NCBI GenBank assembly: GCA_951230915.1
Contig: OX579635.1
Coordinates: 2,356,001 to 2,420,000 of the forward strand
Direction of reading: 5' to 3'
DNA: 64,000 nucleotides
Source of the DNA: Antitrichia curtipendula
Taxonomy: Eukaryota > Streptophyta > Bryopsida > Hypnales > Leucodontaceae
The notes beneath the pieces were generated by a model that saw nothing but the letters and a program-made list of their open reading frames with translations, did no database searches and had not been told where the DNA came from. Below, one piece after another: positions 34,858-46,783 of the stretch. Numbering within the stretch: the first letter of the stretch is position 1; every line of letters begins with the position of its first letter. A program made the position numbers and the translations under genes.

Positions 34858-37800
34858 CAATTAGCGTGTTCCGTAATAATAACATTGAGAATAACATTAA
34901 CTTGCACTAGTTTGAAAATTATGCAATTTCAAAAAGTGCACTGATATGGAAGTTTATAGTGTTTTAAATATAAGTAATGTATAAAATATAGCCACCACTA
35001 TTTTCATACTATCTCAAATAATGTAATTGTTATCCAACTTTGATACAAATTCCATTTATATTAATCCAAATTCAATCTAAATTTTATCCTAATGTCTATT
35101 GTAAGTGGACTACATTCATGCAGCATCCAAATTCAAATTAGTGTGAGGGATTCCTACACTAAACAAACTCTCTATTAATTGAAGTAGTTTGTATAGTAAC
35201 AACTATAACAATATGGGAGCAAACAACTATGCTACAAAAGACTTTGTCCTTGGTATCCTACATTGATTTGTCTAAATAGTAAGTGCAACAGTAATTTATT
35301 AGAGTCCTACTATTTTAAATGAGTGCGGGTTGAAATCACACCATGTTGTACAAATTTCCACAATTTTTTTTAGTAATACTAATTTCCTAGGTGACACTAA
35401 TTCTCCCCCCCCCCCCTCCCCCCAATTAGTAAGGACAAATTAATGTCGTTTGCTTTTCAAATTGAATCCTCTTCAAACTTCCTTACATTGCTTTCACATT
35501 ATTTTTGTCTATGCAAAGCTTCCTCCTCTTTTGTCAAGAAGCAATGAATTTCATAGCATCCCTTGTTCATTCAAGATGGTGTGTATAGATGGATTCCAAA
35601 TCACAATTAGGTATTATTTATGCCATGTAAACATATGAAAATCATTAATATTAAATTAATTAATTAAAATATTGGAGATTCTTTTGTATTTTTTGTGAAT
35701 TCCCAAAGTCGAGATTGGAATAAACCTCATGAATGTTGAGTAGGTGCATGTTTGATAGCCATTCATTAAAAACTTGATACTTTATAATTGTAAAGTGCCA
35801 TTTATCAAATAGCAGCCATTCCAAGGGAATGGGTTGAGGTCCATATTAGTGACACTTGCATAGACACCTATTTGACAGAAATGGGGACAAACCATATCAA
35901 ATAGTACTACCTTACTAGCTAGAATTTGCATCATTCGGCATGAAGCCACAAGCCTATGGTCGAATGGGATTGAATGGGATCCAATGGTTCTGTTGCATGA
36001 AACTAGCTACAGTTGGTTGGTTTGGCAACTTGCATCATGAATTCTCAGCCATCCATTGCATCCCACAGGCACATGCAGCACATGCTAAGTGAGTGTATTT
36101 AAATGATTGTCTACAAATTTGTTGGTATTTTTTTCATTCAGTTTCAGTGATCATATTGCAAAAAAAATAATTAAGAAGATTCCAAGTTTCACCTCACTAG
36201 AATCAATGAAGAACATTGTATCCTAAACAAAATTAGCGACAAGGAAGTCTCCATATGACCTACTCAAAACAACCTTAAAAACATGACATCCAAAGTAGAC
36301 AATTGTTTTGGTACGGAAGTAGTAAGGTATCTGATTCCTTCGCAATCATTTGAGCAATTTAGCATATTTGCAGTATGGGTATGGTGTGGGTGAAAATTTC
36401 CTTGTCTAGAGAAATAGATTTTAGAAGGATTTCATTTTTTTCTACTTTTTTCTCTTCAATAAACAAAATTATCATGAATTTTTTCGTGAAGATTATGTTC
36501 AACCTATTCTTGTTGTATAAGTCATTGTATTTCCAACAACAGGTTGATTACAAAATTGACCATGCTTCAATGTAGGTGATAATTGTGACTTTCAACATAC
36601 ATCTTATGATCATTGTATGCTTTTAATGTACACCTCCCCAACATTTGTATTGCATGAGCTATAACCTAACCACATAAGTTGTCACCTAAACCACAACTGA
36701 TCAAAAAGAGATCATCCTAACTAGCAAAAATGAGTGTATGGTTGAAAAGAAGTTGTCTACCTTATGAGACATTGGGAATGATATCAGAGAGAAGTCACTC
36801 ATATAATTTTTAGTTTAATTTATTAAAATAACATGCCCAAGGGATAATAAATTATGAATTTTCAAAATGTCAATTAGCTATCTAACCAAAATAGACCATA
36901 CACTCCAAAGTATCTACAAGAACGGGTTTTATCAACAATAGGGTCACTCAATTTTGTACTCCTTAAAATAAATCCGTGATACTTTCGCAGTTTCCCACTA
37001 GAAACACTACAATTTTATTTTCAGACATAGGGAGTAACAAGTCTTTGGCTATTGGTCCATTTCTATTACAAAGAGTAAAAAAAAGATTGAATTTTTTTTT
37101 TTTTCATATTCAACCATAGGATCTAACACTAACTAGTGTGAGAATGTGTAGAGTAAATTTCAAATTTTTTGACCACACAGATTGCAAGTTATCTATGTTT
37201 AAAGTGAAGAAAATATTTATTTTTTGCACATTGCAATACTAGTTTATTTGAATTTGAACCTTATTAGCTTAAATCTTTTGCACTATAGAATTTTGAGGTT
37301 TAAATCTTTACAATGATAAATTGAGTTGTAAGTCTAGGAAAAAAAAATTCAAAAAAATTTAATTTTCATTTAAAAGAAATTGTTAAGTAGAAGTAGGTGC
37401 AAGTTAAAAGGAAAATCGAAATCATTAATATCTCTAAGATGGAATTGGAACACAATAATCCTAGTGGTGAGATTGTTCTAGCAAGCAAATCAAATTATGT
37501 GGAGTTTTTATTTTTTTTAATTGTAAAAATTGCATTCAGAAATAAATCTTACAAGTTATTTTTTCAAGACAGTGCTTAGATTGCCCGAAAAACAAGATTG
37601 TCCATAACTCTCACAATACTTCTCCAAATGAAATGAATTGAAGCTTTCCATATAGACAAAATTATAATCAATGAGAAAAAAAAATTAATTTAAAAATTAA
37701 AAATTTTGAAATATTTTTTATTGCCTAGTCTCTTCCATTTTGAGCTTATTTGGACATAACTTTTGTTCCCACGCACCAATTGAAAAAAAATCATATTCCC

Positions 37801-39128
37801 ACAAAGATAATCAATTTTTCTATCTTCAAAAAAAGTTTTAAGAAAAATCATAACAAAAATTGAGATCATAGGTACCTGCCCAAAATCCAATTTGTCTCAC
37901 AAAGGGACAATGGTCCTTTAGGGGTTAAGAATCTCGGAGATCAGAATTTTAACAGTTCTGTGGCAATCCATTATCAGAATTTCACTCTACTAGCCTAGAC
38001 CTTATCAGCTTCATTCCTTTGAGCTCAGAATGATCTTATCAACGTCATTGCTTTGAGCTGCAATCCCCGGAATCAGGCCCTCATTTGTGTAACCACATTC
38101 TGCTACACCTTCAAAATATCTCTCCAATTGTGCTTTCAATTCAAAATACAGTAGTACTGTGCTACATGTGCTAGCGACCTACCTTTGAGGGATTTATTCT
38201 GAATCCTCTCCTTTTGATTCTCTTGTTCTCTTGAGCAATAAAATAATACCATTTCCATCATCAAGGTAACTATGTCAGATGTGTGTCCTGTTGATAATAT
38301 TGACAGGTGGCAATGCAGCTCATACACGCCACAACAGGTGGAACAGTTGATCCCTTTTCTCTCACCTCCACGTCTCTAACTACAGGGAAGCACGTAAGAA
38401 AAAGTGAAGCCAACGTTTCCGCCCGTATATTTTATTGCCCGCGTTTTTTACCCTACTTGTTACTTGTTACTTGTTACAAACAAACAAAGCGAGATGCATT
38501 TGATCATGGAGTTTGTCATGGAGCTCCGTCTATGCAAAACAAATTGAAAACCTTGTGGTGGTGTGGACAGCAATCATTGCCCATTGTTGACTCCACTATC
38601 TCTTATACAAGGATATAAGTTATAATGAAAGTCATGGAAACAAGCAGCACTTGATAACGTAGTTCTCAAGTTTGATGTAATTTAAGCTTATCATTAATTC
38701 CTGAGAGCCCGTCACTGCACTCATGCCAGTGTTTTTTTTTGTAGAGTTGGTGGAATATGCTTGCAGCACCCATGCTTGGACAGGGATCAATGCTGTTTTT
38801 ACAAGTTAAGGGAATTAGTCCGTCAAGGCAAAATATCCTGGCAACTCCCATACATCCGTACCACCATAGATGAACCGAAGAAACCGATTCCCCTTCGAAT
38901 ACACAACTGTCTAGCTACAACAGCAACATTGAAGTCACTTGGCACGCAACTGAAGTTGATAGCGCTGGAGTTCAATCATTGATAGCACTTTGAACACTGA
39001 CTTTCAATAAAAAAAAAAACTTCATAACATTGTTAACGCTCACTGTGGGGGGCCCTTCTCCTTTCCCAAAAATCAGGAGCCCCCCAGCAAGAAGGCACCA
39101 ATGACAAAAAACCACATTAACTGGTCCA
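34858..39128. other. AT-rich stretch; element remnant at 37.0-37.9 kb
   Basis: 37040-37921 resembles 28200-28690 and ends in a clean family A right terminus (GGTCCTTTAGGGG|TTAA at 37926), so it is a TTAA-type element whose left end is lost. 35404-35423 is a C-rich run. 38455-38480 has three copies of CTTGTTAC. 38300-39000 is less AT-rich but has no recognisable gene. Confidence 0.45.
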
Positions 39129-39274
39129 AGATGACCACGAACTATCAGATGATGGTGGAAGATACCCAAACCTAATGGAGTGGATGTGGGTTCGATACTT
39201 GGCGGTAATAGGTGGTTTATCTAGTGTGAAATCAGCCTCTCTACCTGACGGAGTTCTTTACAGTGTGACGCTTG
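39129..39274 (+). mobile_element. SINE-like tRNA-derived element, copy 2
   Basis: Collinear with 6345-6515. The B-box-like GGTTCGATACT lies at 39189-39199, followed by TGGCGG and the GTGAAATCAGCCTCT, CCTGACGGAG and GTGTGACGCTTGT blocks. It lacks an A tail because the next element begins at about 39275. Confidence 0.5.
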
Positions 39275-39604
39275 TAAGGTAACAGGTCCAAGAATAGTTC
39301 GGGCATTAAGAACCGCCCACCTGTAAAATGTACACAATTTGTACATGCTGTTTTTCCATAGCCTTCACTAATGTACAAACAGTGTACATTTCAGGGGTGG
39401 ACGATTTTGGAGCCTTATGCCAGTTCAACTTCAAAATTTCATAACTAATTTCAAAAAGCTCCAAAAAATATGAAACGACTTAGGTTAGATGCCAAATCCA
39501 CTTATCTTTCAAGTAAAATTTATTGAAAAATATTTCAAGAAGTTTCGCCTTCCCAAAATTCAGTTTCAGCTCTTAGGTGGGCAATTTCTGGACTTGTTAC
39601 CTTA
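39275..39604. mobile_element. MITE with GGTAACAGGTCC termini
   Basis: TAAGGTAACAGGTCCA at 39275 pairs with GGACTTGTTACCTTA at 39590-39604. The inner bases AACCGCCCACCT and AGGTGGGCAATTT extend the inverted repeat. Within it, TGTACA motifs form smaller pairs (39340-39390). It abuts the SINE-like copy. Confidence 0.5.
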
Positions 39605-39734
39605 TCAAAAGCAAAAAAAAAACAAAAAAACATTGACAACCCACTGGCGTGATTTATGTGCTAGCCAACCAATAACTTAGGATTATAACTAAAGTCTCTC
39701 TCCGAGTATTGGGGAAGAATTATACTTCCAGTTG

Positions 39735-39850
39735 GAGGGAGGTAGCTTAGTTGGTAAACAATGTTATGTTTTATCTCAAATATATGGCAGACGACCTACT
39801 TCTGATTACTTCCATTCTGGTGGTATAGGTTGTTGCATTTACATACATGG
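39735..39850 (+). mobile_element. Second SINE-like remnant with intact A box
   Basis: TAGCTTAGTTGGTAAA at 39743-39758 is a very good polymerase III A box. The expected B box downstream is eroded (CTTCTGATTAC near 39799). This looks like a decayed tRNA-derived SINE; the sequence between the boxes does not fold as a functional tRNA. Confidence 0.4.
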
Positions 39851-41037
39851 AGAGATGAATAGTGATTAGTTATGGTGCAGTTTCCAACGCAGCTGTGGCG
39901 CATTATGATTGGCTACAAGTGTTTTAATATTTGAACTAGCCCTTGGTTGATTTTGTTTGCAACCCATGGTCAAAAATGGGAAGGTCTACATGACCAATAT
40001 AGGTCAAACAAAATCTTCAACTCAAAAATTTAGGGTAATTATATTTTGAGCTAATTTTTTTTGGAAATTATGGAATCCTTCCAAACTCTATTTCTGTATA
40101 CAGAAAAAAAAAAATTCTACAGTCAAGATGCATGCACTTCAAATACACATAGTTGCTTAAGTGTATTGTCTGTCATATAGTGACTTCAAAAACCAAGTCT
40201 ATGCTTTGCTGTCTGGTACAGCCACTTTTCAGTGCATTGTGACAAACTGTGTCACAACACACTGAAACACATACCCTCCCCCCCTTTGTATTTAAATTAA
40301 TAAAAAAAATTTATACCCTCCCCCTCCTTTGTATTTAAATTAATAAATTTATTTTAAATTAAAGTAAAATTAATAAAATTTCAAGAACCCCCTCCCCGCT
40401 TTGTACTTTCCAAATGGGGGTGGGGTGACAATTGATATGGGACATATAGTGTATTTCGTATTTTGTATATTAATCGTATCTTATGTCCCGTATAGTATAT
40501 TGAAGTTGTATCTTGTATCCATATCCATTATGTATTTATACCATATCCGTATTCAGTATTGTATTTTGGATTCATATTTAGACGGCTTGGATTGAATCTC
40601 ACAAAGATCAAGGGCTTGTGATTTTTTGAGAAATCAACGGCATCTTGGAGGGGAAACATTTTTCTGTTTTTTTAAATCAACGGTCTGTGATTTTTTTGAA
40701 AAAGGGGGGGAGGAACTAATGCACTGAAAAGAGGTGACAGCCTCTTTTCACTGCATTGTGACTTCGAAAACCAAGTCTATGCTTTGTTCAATTTCATTCT
40801 ATATGCCATATGTTGAAAATGAGTGGACAAAATCCAAATGAGTAAACATAAATGTTGTAGTATCTTCTCAATACTACAATTCTAAAAAAATTTGAAGCAA
40901 AAATGCAATTATGATTTGGAGGTAAAAGAATTCCAAAGCTAACCACCTCCACACACTCATTCCAAAAATTTCCTTTACTTCTTTTTTGAGCCTCAATGAC
41001 TTGAATATTTTACTACATATTGTTGTACACCATTTAA

Positions 41038-41960
41038 CCCCTTAAGTTCCTTGACTATGTTTTCACCCAAAATGCTCCAAAACTGTCATTTCTAGTACAA
41101 GTACCAAGTTTTTGAAAAAAAACTTTTTTTGACACATGTAACCATAGGATCTTGTAGTATGCTTACTTGAGAACATGTGGGAAAAATTCCAGAAATTTCC
41201 ACTAGGTAGATTGCAAGATATTAGCATTTGAAGTGACAGAAATCCTTTTTTTGACCCTGCAAAAAAAAGGGCAGATGGACTTCACAAGGTCAAATCATTA
41301 TGAAAAAATGGCCAAAATGGTGGTGCTTCTTTGGAATCTTTTTTCTAGACAAGTTGTCTATATGCTTAAAAAATTTCACATCATTTGGACTTTCACAGCA
41401 TAAGGAAAAAAATTGTAAGTAGAAAGACGTAGATAATGATTCAAAATACAAAATTGTTTTAGAATTTAGTTATGGAATTGAAAAATGCCAATCCTAATGG
41501 TTGCAATCTTGTCATAAACAATCTACATCCTATAACTTTATTTTTTTCAAAAAATCTTGAAAATTGAGTAAAATAAAGGACATCAAAGTTTATTTTAGAG
41601 TAGAGAATGTATTACTATCTGTAAACCAAAACTCCTCATAACTTTTGACTCATTGATCAAAATGGAATGATTCAAAGCTTTCAACGTATATATAATTCTA
41701 AAAGACCAATTTCAAATTTTTATATATGAAAAAAGTGATTTTTTCTTATCTGCCTACACTGCCCAAGTTGAGAACAAATTACATATTAGACCATAATTTT
41801 TTCTCATATTTCCAAACGTTGTGAAATTTAGTGCATATGAAGTATATTCCTTATTCCCACCTTCTATTAAAATTTTAACCTAAAATATGAAAATCTGTAA
41901 TCATATGAACCTACCCAAAATTTCTATATTGCCACGAAACACATGCTGGTCCTTTAGAGG
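41038..41960. mobile_element. TTAA-type element, family A (923 bp), nested
   Basis: The left border is TTAA (41034-41037)|CCCCTTAAGTTCC; the right border is CCTTTAGAGG|TCAA, one base from TTAA. The interior is collinear with the copies at 30361 and 46784. It is inserted in the inner end of the left arm of the foldback element. Confidence 0.7.
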
Positions 41961-41965
41961 TCAAA

Positions 41966-42535
41966 ACCCTCCCCCATTGGTATTGTAAAAAGTTTGACAA
42001 TATGTCTTAATTTTGTTTTTATCAAATGAGTTTGTCAACATTTTGTCATAAATATATTTGTTATTCTATAATATAATAACTATATATATTTGATGTATTA
42101 GCAAATTATTGGGGTTCAATTAAAAATATTTATTCAAAATAATTGAAAATTTGGGTATCACTTTGTTATTGTCATACCATATTAAATCACCTACAATCCC
42201 AAAAATGTACTATATACAATCTGCTTATATACTAATATGCTAGATCCAAAAAGATTGCGGTGAAATTAATTGTTTTGGTTGTTAGATATTAATTAAAATG
42301 ATTTGTATTAAATGTATTTTAGGACAAATATTTTTCAAATCTATTCAAAATAGATGATTCACGGTTCAAATTGCAACCTATAGATCATCTATGATAGTAA
42401 ATGAAATCTCAAGTCTTTCATTCATTAAGAATTTTCAAATTCCATTCAAATTAATATTATATATATATATTTTTTATATATAATTTTTTTGAAGCATTTG
42501 TACGTCAACTTTTTATAATACCAATGGGGGTGGGT
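41966..42535. mobile_element. MITE with CCCCCATTGGTATT termini
   Basis: ACCCTCCCCCATTGGTATTG at 41966 pairs with the complement of AATACCAATGGGGGTGGGT ending at 42535. A further AAAAAGTTTGAC / GTCAACTTTTT pair lies just inside. About 570 bp, AT-rich inside, no coding capacity. Confidence 0.6.
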
Positions 42536-42917
42536 CTTAAATGGTGTACAACAATATGCAGTAAAATATTCAAGTGATTGAGGCTCAAAAAAGAAGTATA
42601 GGTGATTTTTAGACTGATTATGAAACAAGCTTGAACAATTGAGTCTATGGGGGTGGTTAGCTTTGGAATTAATTTACTTCCAAATTGTAATTGCTTTTTA
42701 CTTCAAGCTTTTTTTAGGATTGTACATAATATAGAGAGAGTACTCTAACATTCATATTTGCTTATTTGGATTTTGTTCATTCATTTTCAACATATGGTGC
42801 AAAGAGTGAAATTGAACCAACATAAACTTACTTTTTGAAGTCACTGTATATAGAAAAAATTAACGTTGAATGAAAGAGTTGGATGATATTTCTCCACAAC
42901 AAATCTGTGACAGATTT

Positions 42918-44198
42918 GGTGACAATTTTAACAATTTAAAAAAAAAAAATTTACTAGGCAAGGTTATGTTTGCTTGCAAAAACAATCTCAGGGTGATTGC
43001 ACGAAACACTTGTACTATTTTCTGTCACATGTTGCATGCTGATTAGTTTTTTAGTCATAACTTTTGCATTTTGACTCCAAATGATTCCAAATTCATAGAC
43101 AAGGTACTTATAACTATTATACACCTTGCGTAATTTTTTGGAATTAAATTTTTTTTTTTTACTATTTAATAATAGCCCCCGATATTTTGTCACAAATGCC
43201 AATTTGGGGGGTTTTAGTACTATTTAGTACACATAAAAACGAATTTGGAGCTGAAATTTGGTAGAGATGGTCTTTTAGTAGACTTGTAGCTATTTTCCAA
43301 AGGAATTTTAAAAATACTTAATTTTATTTGGTGTAGAAGTTCACAAAGTGAGCCTCTTTCTACTTGCATTTCAAAACATGAAAAAAATTATTTTGGTGGT
43401 TTTTTTGGTGAATGACCATCTTCATAAAGTTGCTACAAATGGCCAATTTTTATTTATTTTTATTTAAGTTTTTTCCTATTTTCTACTAATTAAAACATCA
43501 AAGTATGCATTTTCTAGCGATTTGGTACTTTTTTAGTTCTCCTACTTAGAGAATTTTTTAATGAATTTCCTTTGGTGGTTACCTTCATCTTAAAGGTGCA
43601 TACATTAGTCATATTTTTTGAATTTTTTTAAAATTGATTTTTGAATTTTAAAGTACTCCCAAAAAAATCACGAGTACTATTGCAAAACGCAACAAATAGT
43701 ACAAGTGTTTCGTGCAATCACCCCTCACCGTTGGGATTGTAGCTTGGATTATTGTGTTTCAACTTCATGTTAGAGCTATTAACGGTTTAGTTATCCTTTC
43801 AATCTTGAACCTACTTCTACTTAACAATATTTGAAGGAGTGAAAATTAAGTATTTTTTTGTTGCTTTTATTTCCAAAGATTCTCAACTCAATTCTTCAAC
43901 ATGAAAAAGTATAAAATCAAAATCAGTAGCGCAAAAATTTCAAGTTAAGAAGATTCAAAGCCAAAAAATATAGTTGAGCAAGGTATAAAAACATTGTTTT
44001 CTTTAATTTAAATACAAATATCTTGCAATCAATGCGGTCAAAGTTTATAAAATTTTTACCAAGCATTTTTATACTAGTGTAGTACAAGATCCTATGGTTA
44101 CATATGTAAGAAAAAAAAATTAATTTCTTAGTTCTTTGCAATAGATATGGCAGTTTTGAGTGGTTTTTGATAGAAAAAAGGCCATGGGACTTCAAGGG
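42918..44198. mobile_element. TTAA-type partial element interrupted by the 733-bp transposon
   Basis: The outer parts 42918-42990 and 43724-44198 match the uninterrupted segment 31273-31801. The right terminus GGGACTTCAAGGG is followed by TTAA at 44199-44202, which is also the left target site of the next element (44203-45174). The left end is unclear. Confidence 0.55.
42991..43723 (-). mobile_element. Non-autonomous DNA transposon, copy 2 (733 bp)
   Basis: This copy has the same termini (GGGTGATTGCACGAAACACT and complement) and interior as the copy at 6856-7595, in the other orientation. It is flanked by CTCA at 42987-42990 and 43724-43727. The related segment at 31334-31345 has a single CTCA and no insertion, which supports a 4-bp target duplication. 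No transposase is present. Confidence 0.85.
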
Positions 44199-44202
44199 TT
44201 AA

Positions 44203-45174
44203 CCCTTCATTGCCTAAGGTCTATTTGAGCTCAAAAACATCATTGCTTTTGAAGTGTTATAGATCTAAATGTTGCTTAGTTATAGAAATTTCAATCGTAC
44301 AATCTTGTAGTGTATGTGTTGTAGATGACGTGAGTCAAATTTGGAGTCATTTGACCGCTTAGATTGCAAGATTATAATACTTTAGTGTTGAAAAAGGATG
44401 CTGAAGTTTTTCCAGCAACACATTTGCAAGTGAAATTCAATTTCTAAACCTACTCAAATCAAAAAACTTAAATCTATAAAGTGATTCAAAAAAATCATAC
44501 AAACACATTGGTGGAAGAAAATATCATTGAATTGACTCATTGTGTTTGCAGAATGGCTTGCAAATGTAAAAAAAATAGCAAGAAAAGTTGTCAAAAAAAT
44601 ACCTAAGGCTGAACCTCCTACTACTAAAATGCTTCTAAGTCACTCATAACTTTTTGGATTGATATGAAATTTTATCCACATAGACTAGACTAGTATGCGC
44701 AACTTTTCCAATTCTTTTTTAATTCAAAACGGACACTATATGAAGAAGAAACAAGCCGCCAAAGTTCATTGTAATCCAAAATGTTCAATTTTGAACTTTG
44801 AATTGCTCCCAAACATTCAAAACAACTTAGATAGACATGAAAATTTTACCACAAAAACTAGATTCCAAGAGAAACATAATCCAACAAATTTCACTGAAAA
44901 ACAACATTGAATGAAGGAGATACAAGTCCCCGAAATTGCAGCCTTCAAATGCAGTTTGGTGAACTCAAATTGAACCTGTGAACTTTGATTGTCTTCCAAG
45001 AAATCAATACATCTTGAATTGATATGAAAATTTCACCACATAAACTAGAAGAAAGAGCACAAATTTCACAACATGTTTTTATTGAATTTGTCCATCTGAT
45101 GCAAAAGTTACCGCACTTTGAACTGGACTTGAAAATATATGAGGACGCTTTTGGTCCCCTTCGGCGATGAAGGG
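44203..45174. mobile_element. TTAA-type element, family B (972 bp)
   Basis: Bordered by TTAA at 44199-44202 and 45175-45178. Ends are CCCTTCATTGCCTAAGG and CCTTCGGCGATGAAGGG, complementary with a few mismatches. The interior matches the truncated copy at 13356-14292. No coding capacity. A family A-type terminus ends immediately before it and shares the same TTAA. Confidence 0.75.
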
Positions 45175-45178
45175 TTAA

Positions 45179-46779
45179 GGGTTAACTTAGTCACCTTATA
45201 AAGTGTTTTGTATTTTGGGTTTGGGGGTCAAAGTTTGCCTGTTTGACAAGTTTCACCCTGTGCCAGTGTTGTGAAGGCATGTGGCAAGTACTGTTCAAAA
45301 AAACACCCGCTGGTTGCAGCTTGAATCAATCCGTTAGAGACAGATGAGTGCAGACTTCGAAGACAGTCTCGAACTGAACTTCCTTCAGACAATGCAGTCC
45401 TCCATGTGTCAACTATTTACCGTCAGTTGTGTTCCCCTCTCCATCAGTCCGTCAATTGCACATATCCTCACTGAGTGGATATGTACAATAATATAATAAG
45501 ATAATGAATGATGGAACGCCGGCCCTTGTGGAACGCCGGCCCTTGTGTTCTTATCCGGGAAACATATCCTCTCACTCCTCACGCCTTCGCTCGTCAAGTG
45601 TCAAACGCCCGGTAAAAGCATCGACGAACTTCCAGGCAACTTTAGATGTGGTAGGATATTACAACCGAATGTGCTCATAACACATAACAAGCGTGTCATT
45701 GCAGACAGAGCGTTAAGTGTAAACCTTTCAACTTCCTTTAACAACGGACTGCAGTCCCGTCCTCCATGTGTCAATCACCGTGTGATTCCGTTTCAAATCT
45801 ACGGGAGAGCTCCGTCCCATAAAATAAGATAAAGAAAAAAGGTTGCAGTATCCTCATACTTTGATCCGCACCTGACCCGCGTGTTTTTTTATTAGAACAG
45901 TACCTGCCACAAGTCTTCACACCACAGGCTCAGAGAGTGCGAAACTTCGCCCCGAAAACACGCGCTGGTCCCTCACTCATAACCCCTCTCTCAGGTGTCA
46001 AACGCACGGTAAAACGAGAAGGAACCAGGATCACTGCAGAAGTCCAGACCGTATCACCAACTTAAGGTATAGGTTAGCTGTGGATAGAAAGTCGGGCAGT
46101 CGGGGCACATGGTTGAATTGGCGACAGACAAGTGCGACGTCCTCATGAGGAAAGAGGATTGACGGGGTTAGACGCTACAGTAGTAAGCTCGATCGAGATA
46201 GTTTCTGGAGGTGGGCCGTGCTTGATGATGAGCTAGCTACAGTAGTGACTAGTGACCGACAGACGAAGAGTGTAAACTGGAAACTGTGGTGCATGGCTGC
46301 TGGTTTGTTGTTTGTGAGGATTCATGCAAGACCAGTGACCATGTGGCCGGGAAGATGCTCCTTGGGCGTCGGGAGATTGTTGCGCGTTGCAGGGGCATGG
46401 GGGGCATGGGGCGACGATGCTGGCTAGCTGGAGATCTGTGTGCGGTGTCAATGCTTGATATTTTTTAGGTTTTAGGGTTGCTAGGGAAGGAGGGATTGAA
46501 GTAGGGATGGATCGATGAGTGGCAGATGCAACACAGAAGTAGGTGCGAGACGACGGAGCAGATTCAAATGTTAGTTATCTTACAGAACCGACTGATTTCA
46601 GTTTGTCCAATTCGTGAGGGTGCATAATTACTGTAGGGTCAAAGCAAATATTCATATTTTTGTGGAAAATTGTATGATGCAGTAAATAATATTTATCCTA
46701 CACTGATTTGTGATAATGAGACTTGGGTAAAATTGTGCAGTTATGTCTTGTGCAGAGAGAGAATAAACTGACACCGGGT
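45179..46779. other. GC-richer stretch with degenerate duplicated blocks, no supported gene
   Basis: GGAACGCCGGCCCTTGT occurs twice in tandem at 45513-45546. AACTTCCTT, GCAGTCC and TCCTCCATGTGTCAA recur in order at about 45377-45410 and 45728-45773. GTGTCAAACGC(C/A)CGGTAAAA recurs at 45598 and 45996. This suggests an old tandem duplication of about 350-400 bp. Short frames at 45.4-46.5 kb are open on both strands and resemble nothing known. Confidence 0.4.
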
Positions 46780-46783
46780 TTAA

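Larger units (their letters stand above)
40176..42850. mobile_element. Large foldback element with nested insertions
   Basis: The arms 40758-41037 and 42536-42846 are long inverted repeats. Shared blocks include CATATGTTGAAAATGA, AACAAAATCCAAAT or its variant, TTCCAAAGCTAACCACC, CTTCTTTTTTGAGCCTCAAT and TGTTGTACACCATTTAA. Between the arms sit a TTAA-type element (41038-41960) and another inverted-repeat element (41966-42535). The outer part of the left arm is interrupted: GACTTC(A/G)AAAACCAAGTCT occurs at 40182 and again at 40761, with about 550 bases of other repeat between. This is a record of at least three insertions. Confidence 0.65.

Noticed and set aside
40213..40757. Direct repeats (CAGTGCATTGTGAC and neighbours) taken as LTRs or a long target duplication
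   Set aside because: The repeated units are under 40 bases, no primer-binding site or polypurine tract is seen, and no retroviral-type coding sequence lies between them.
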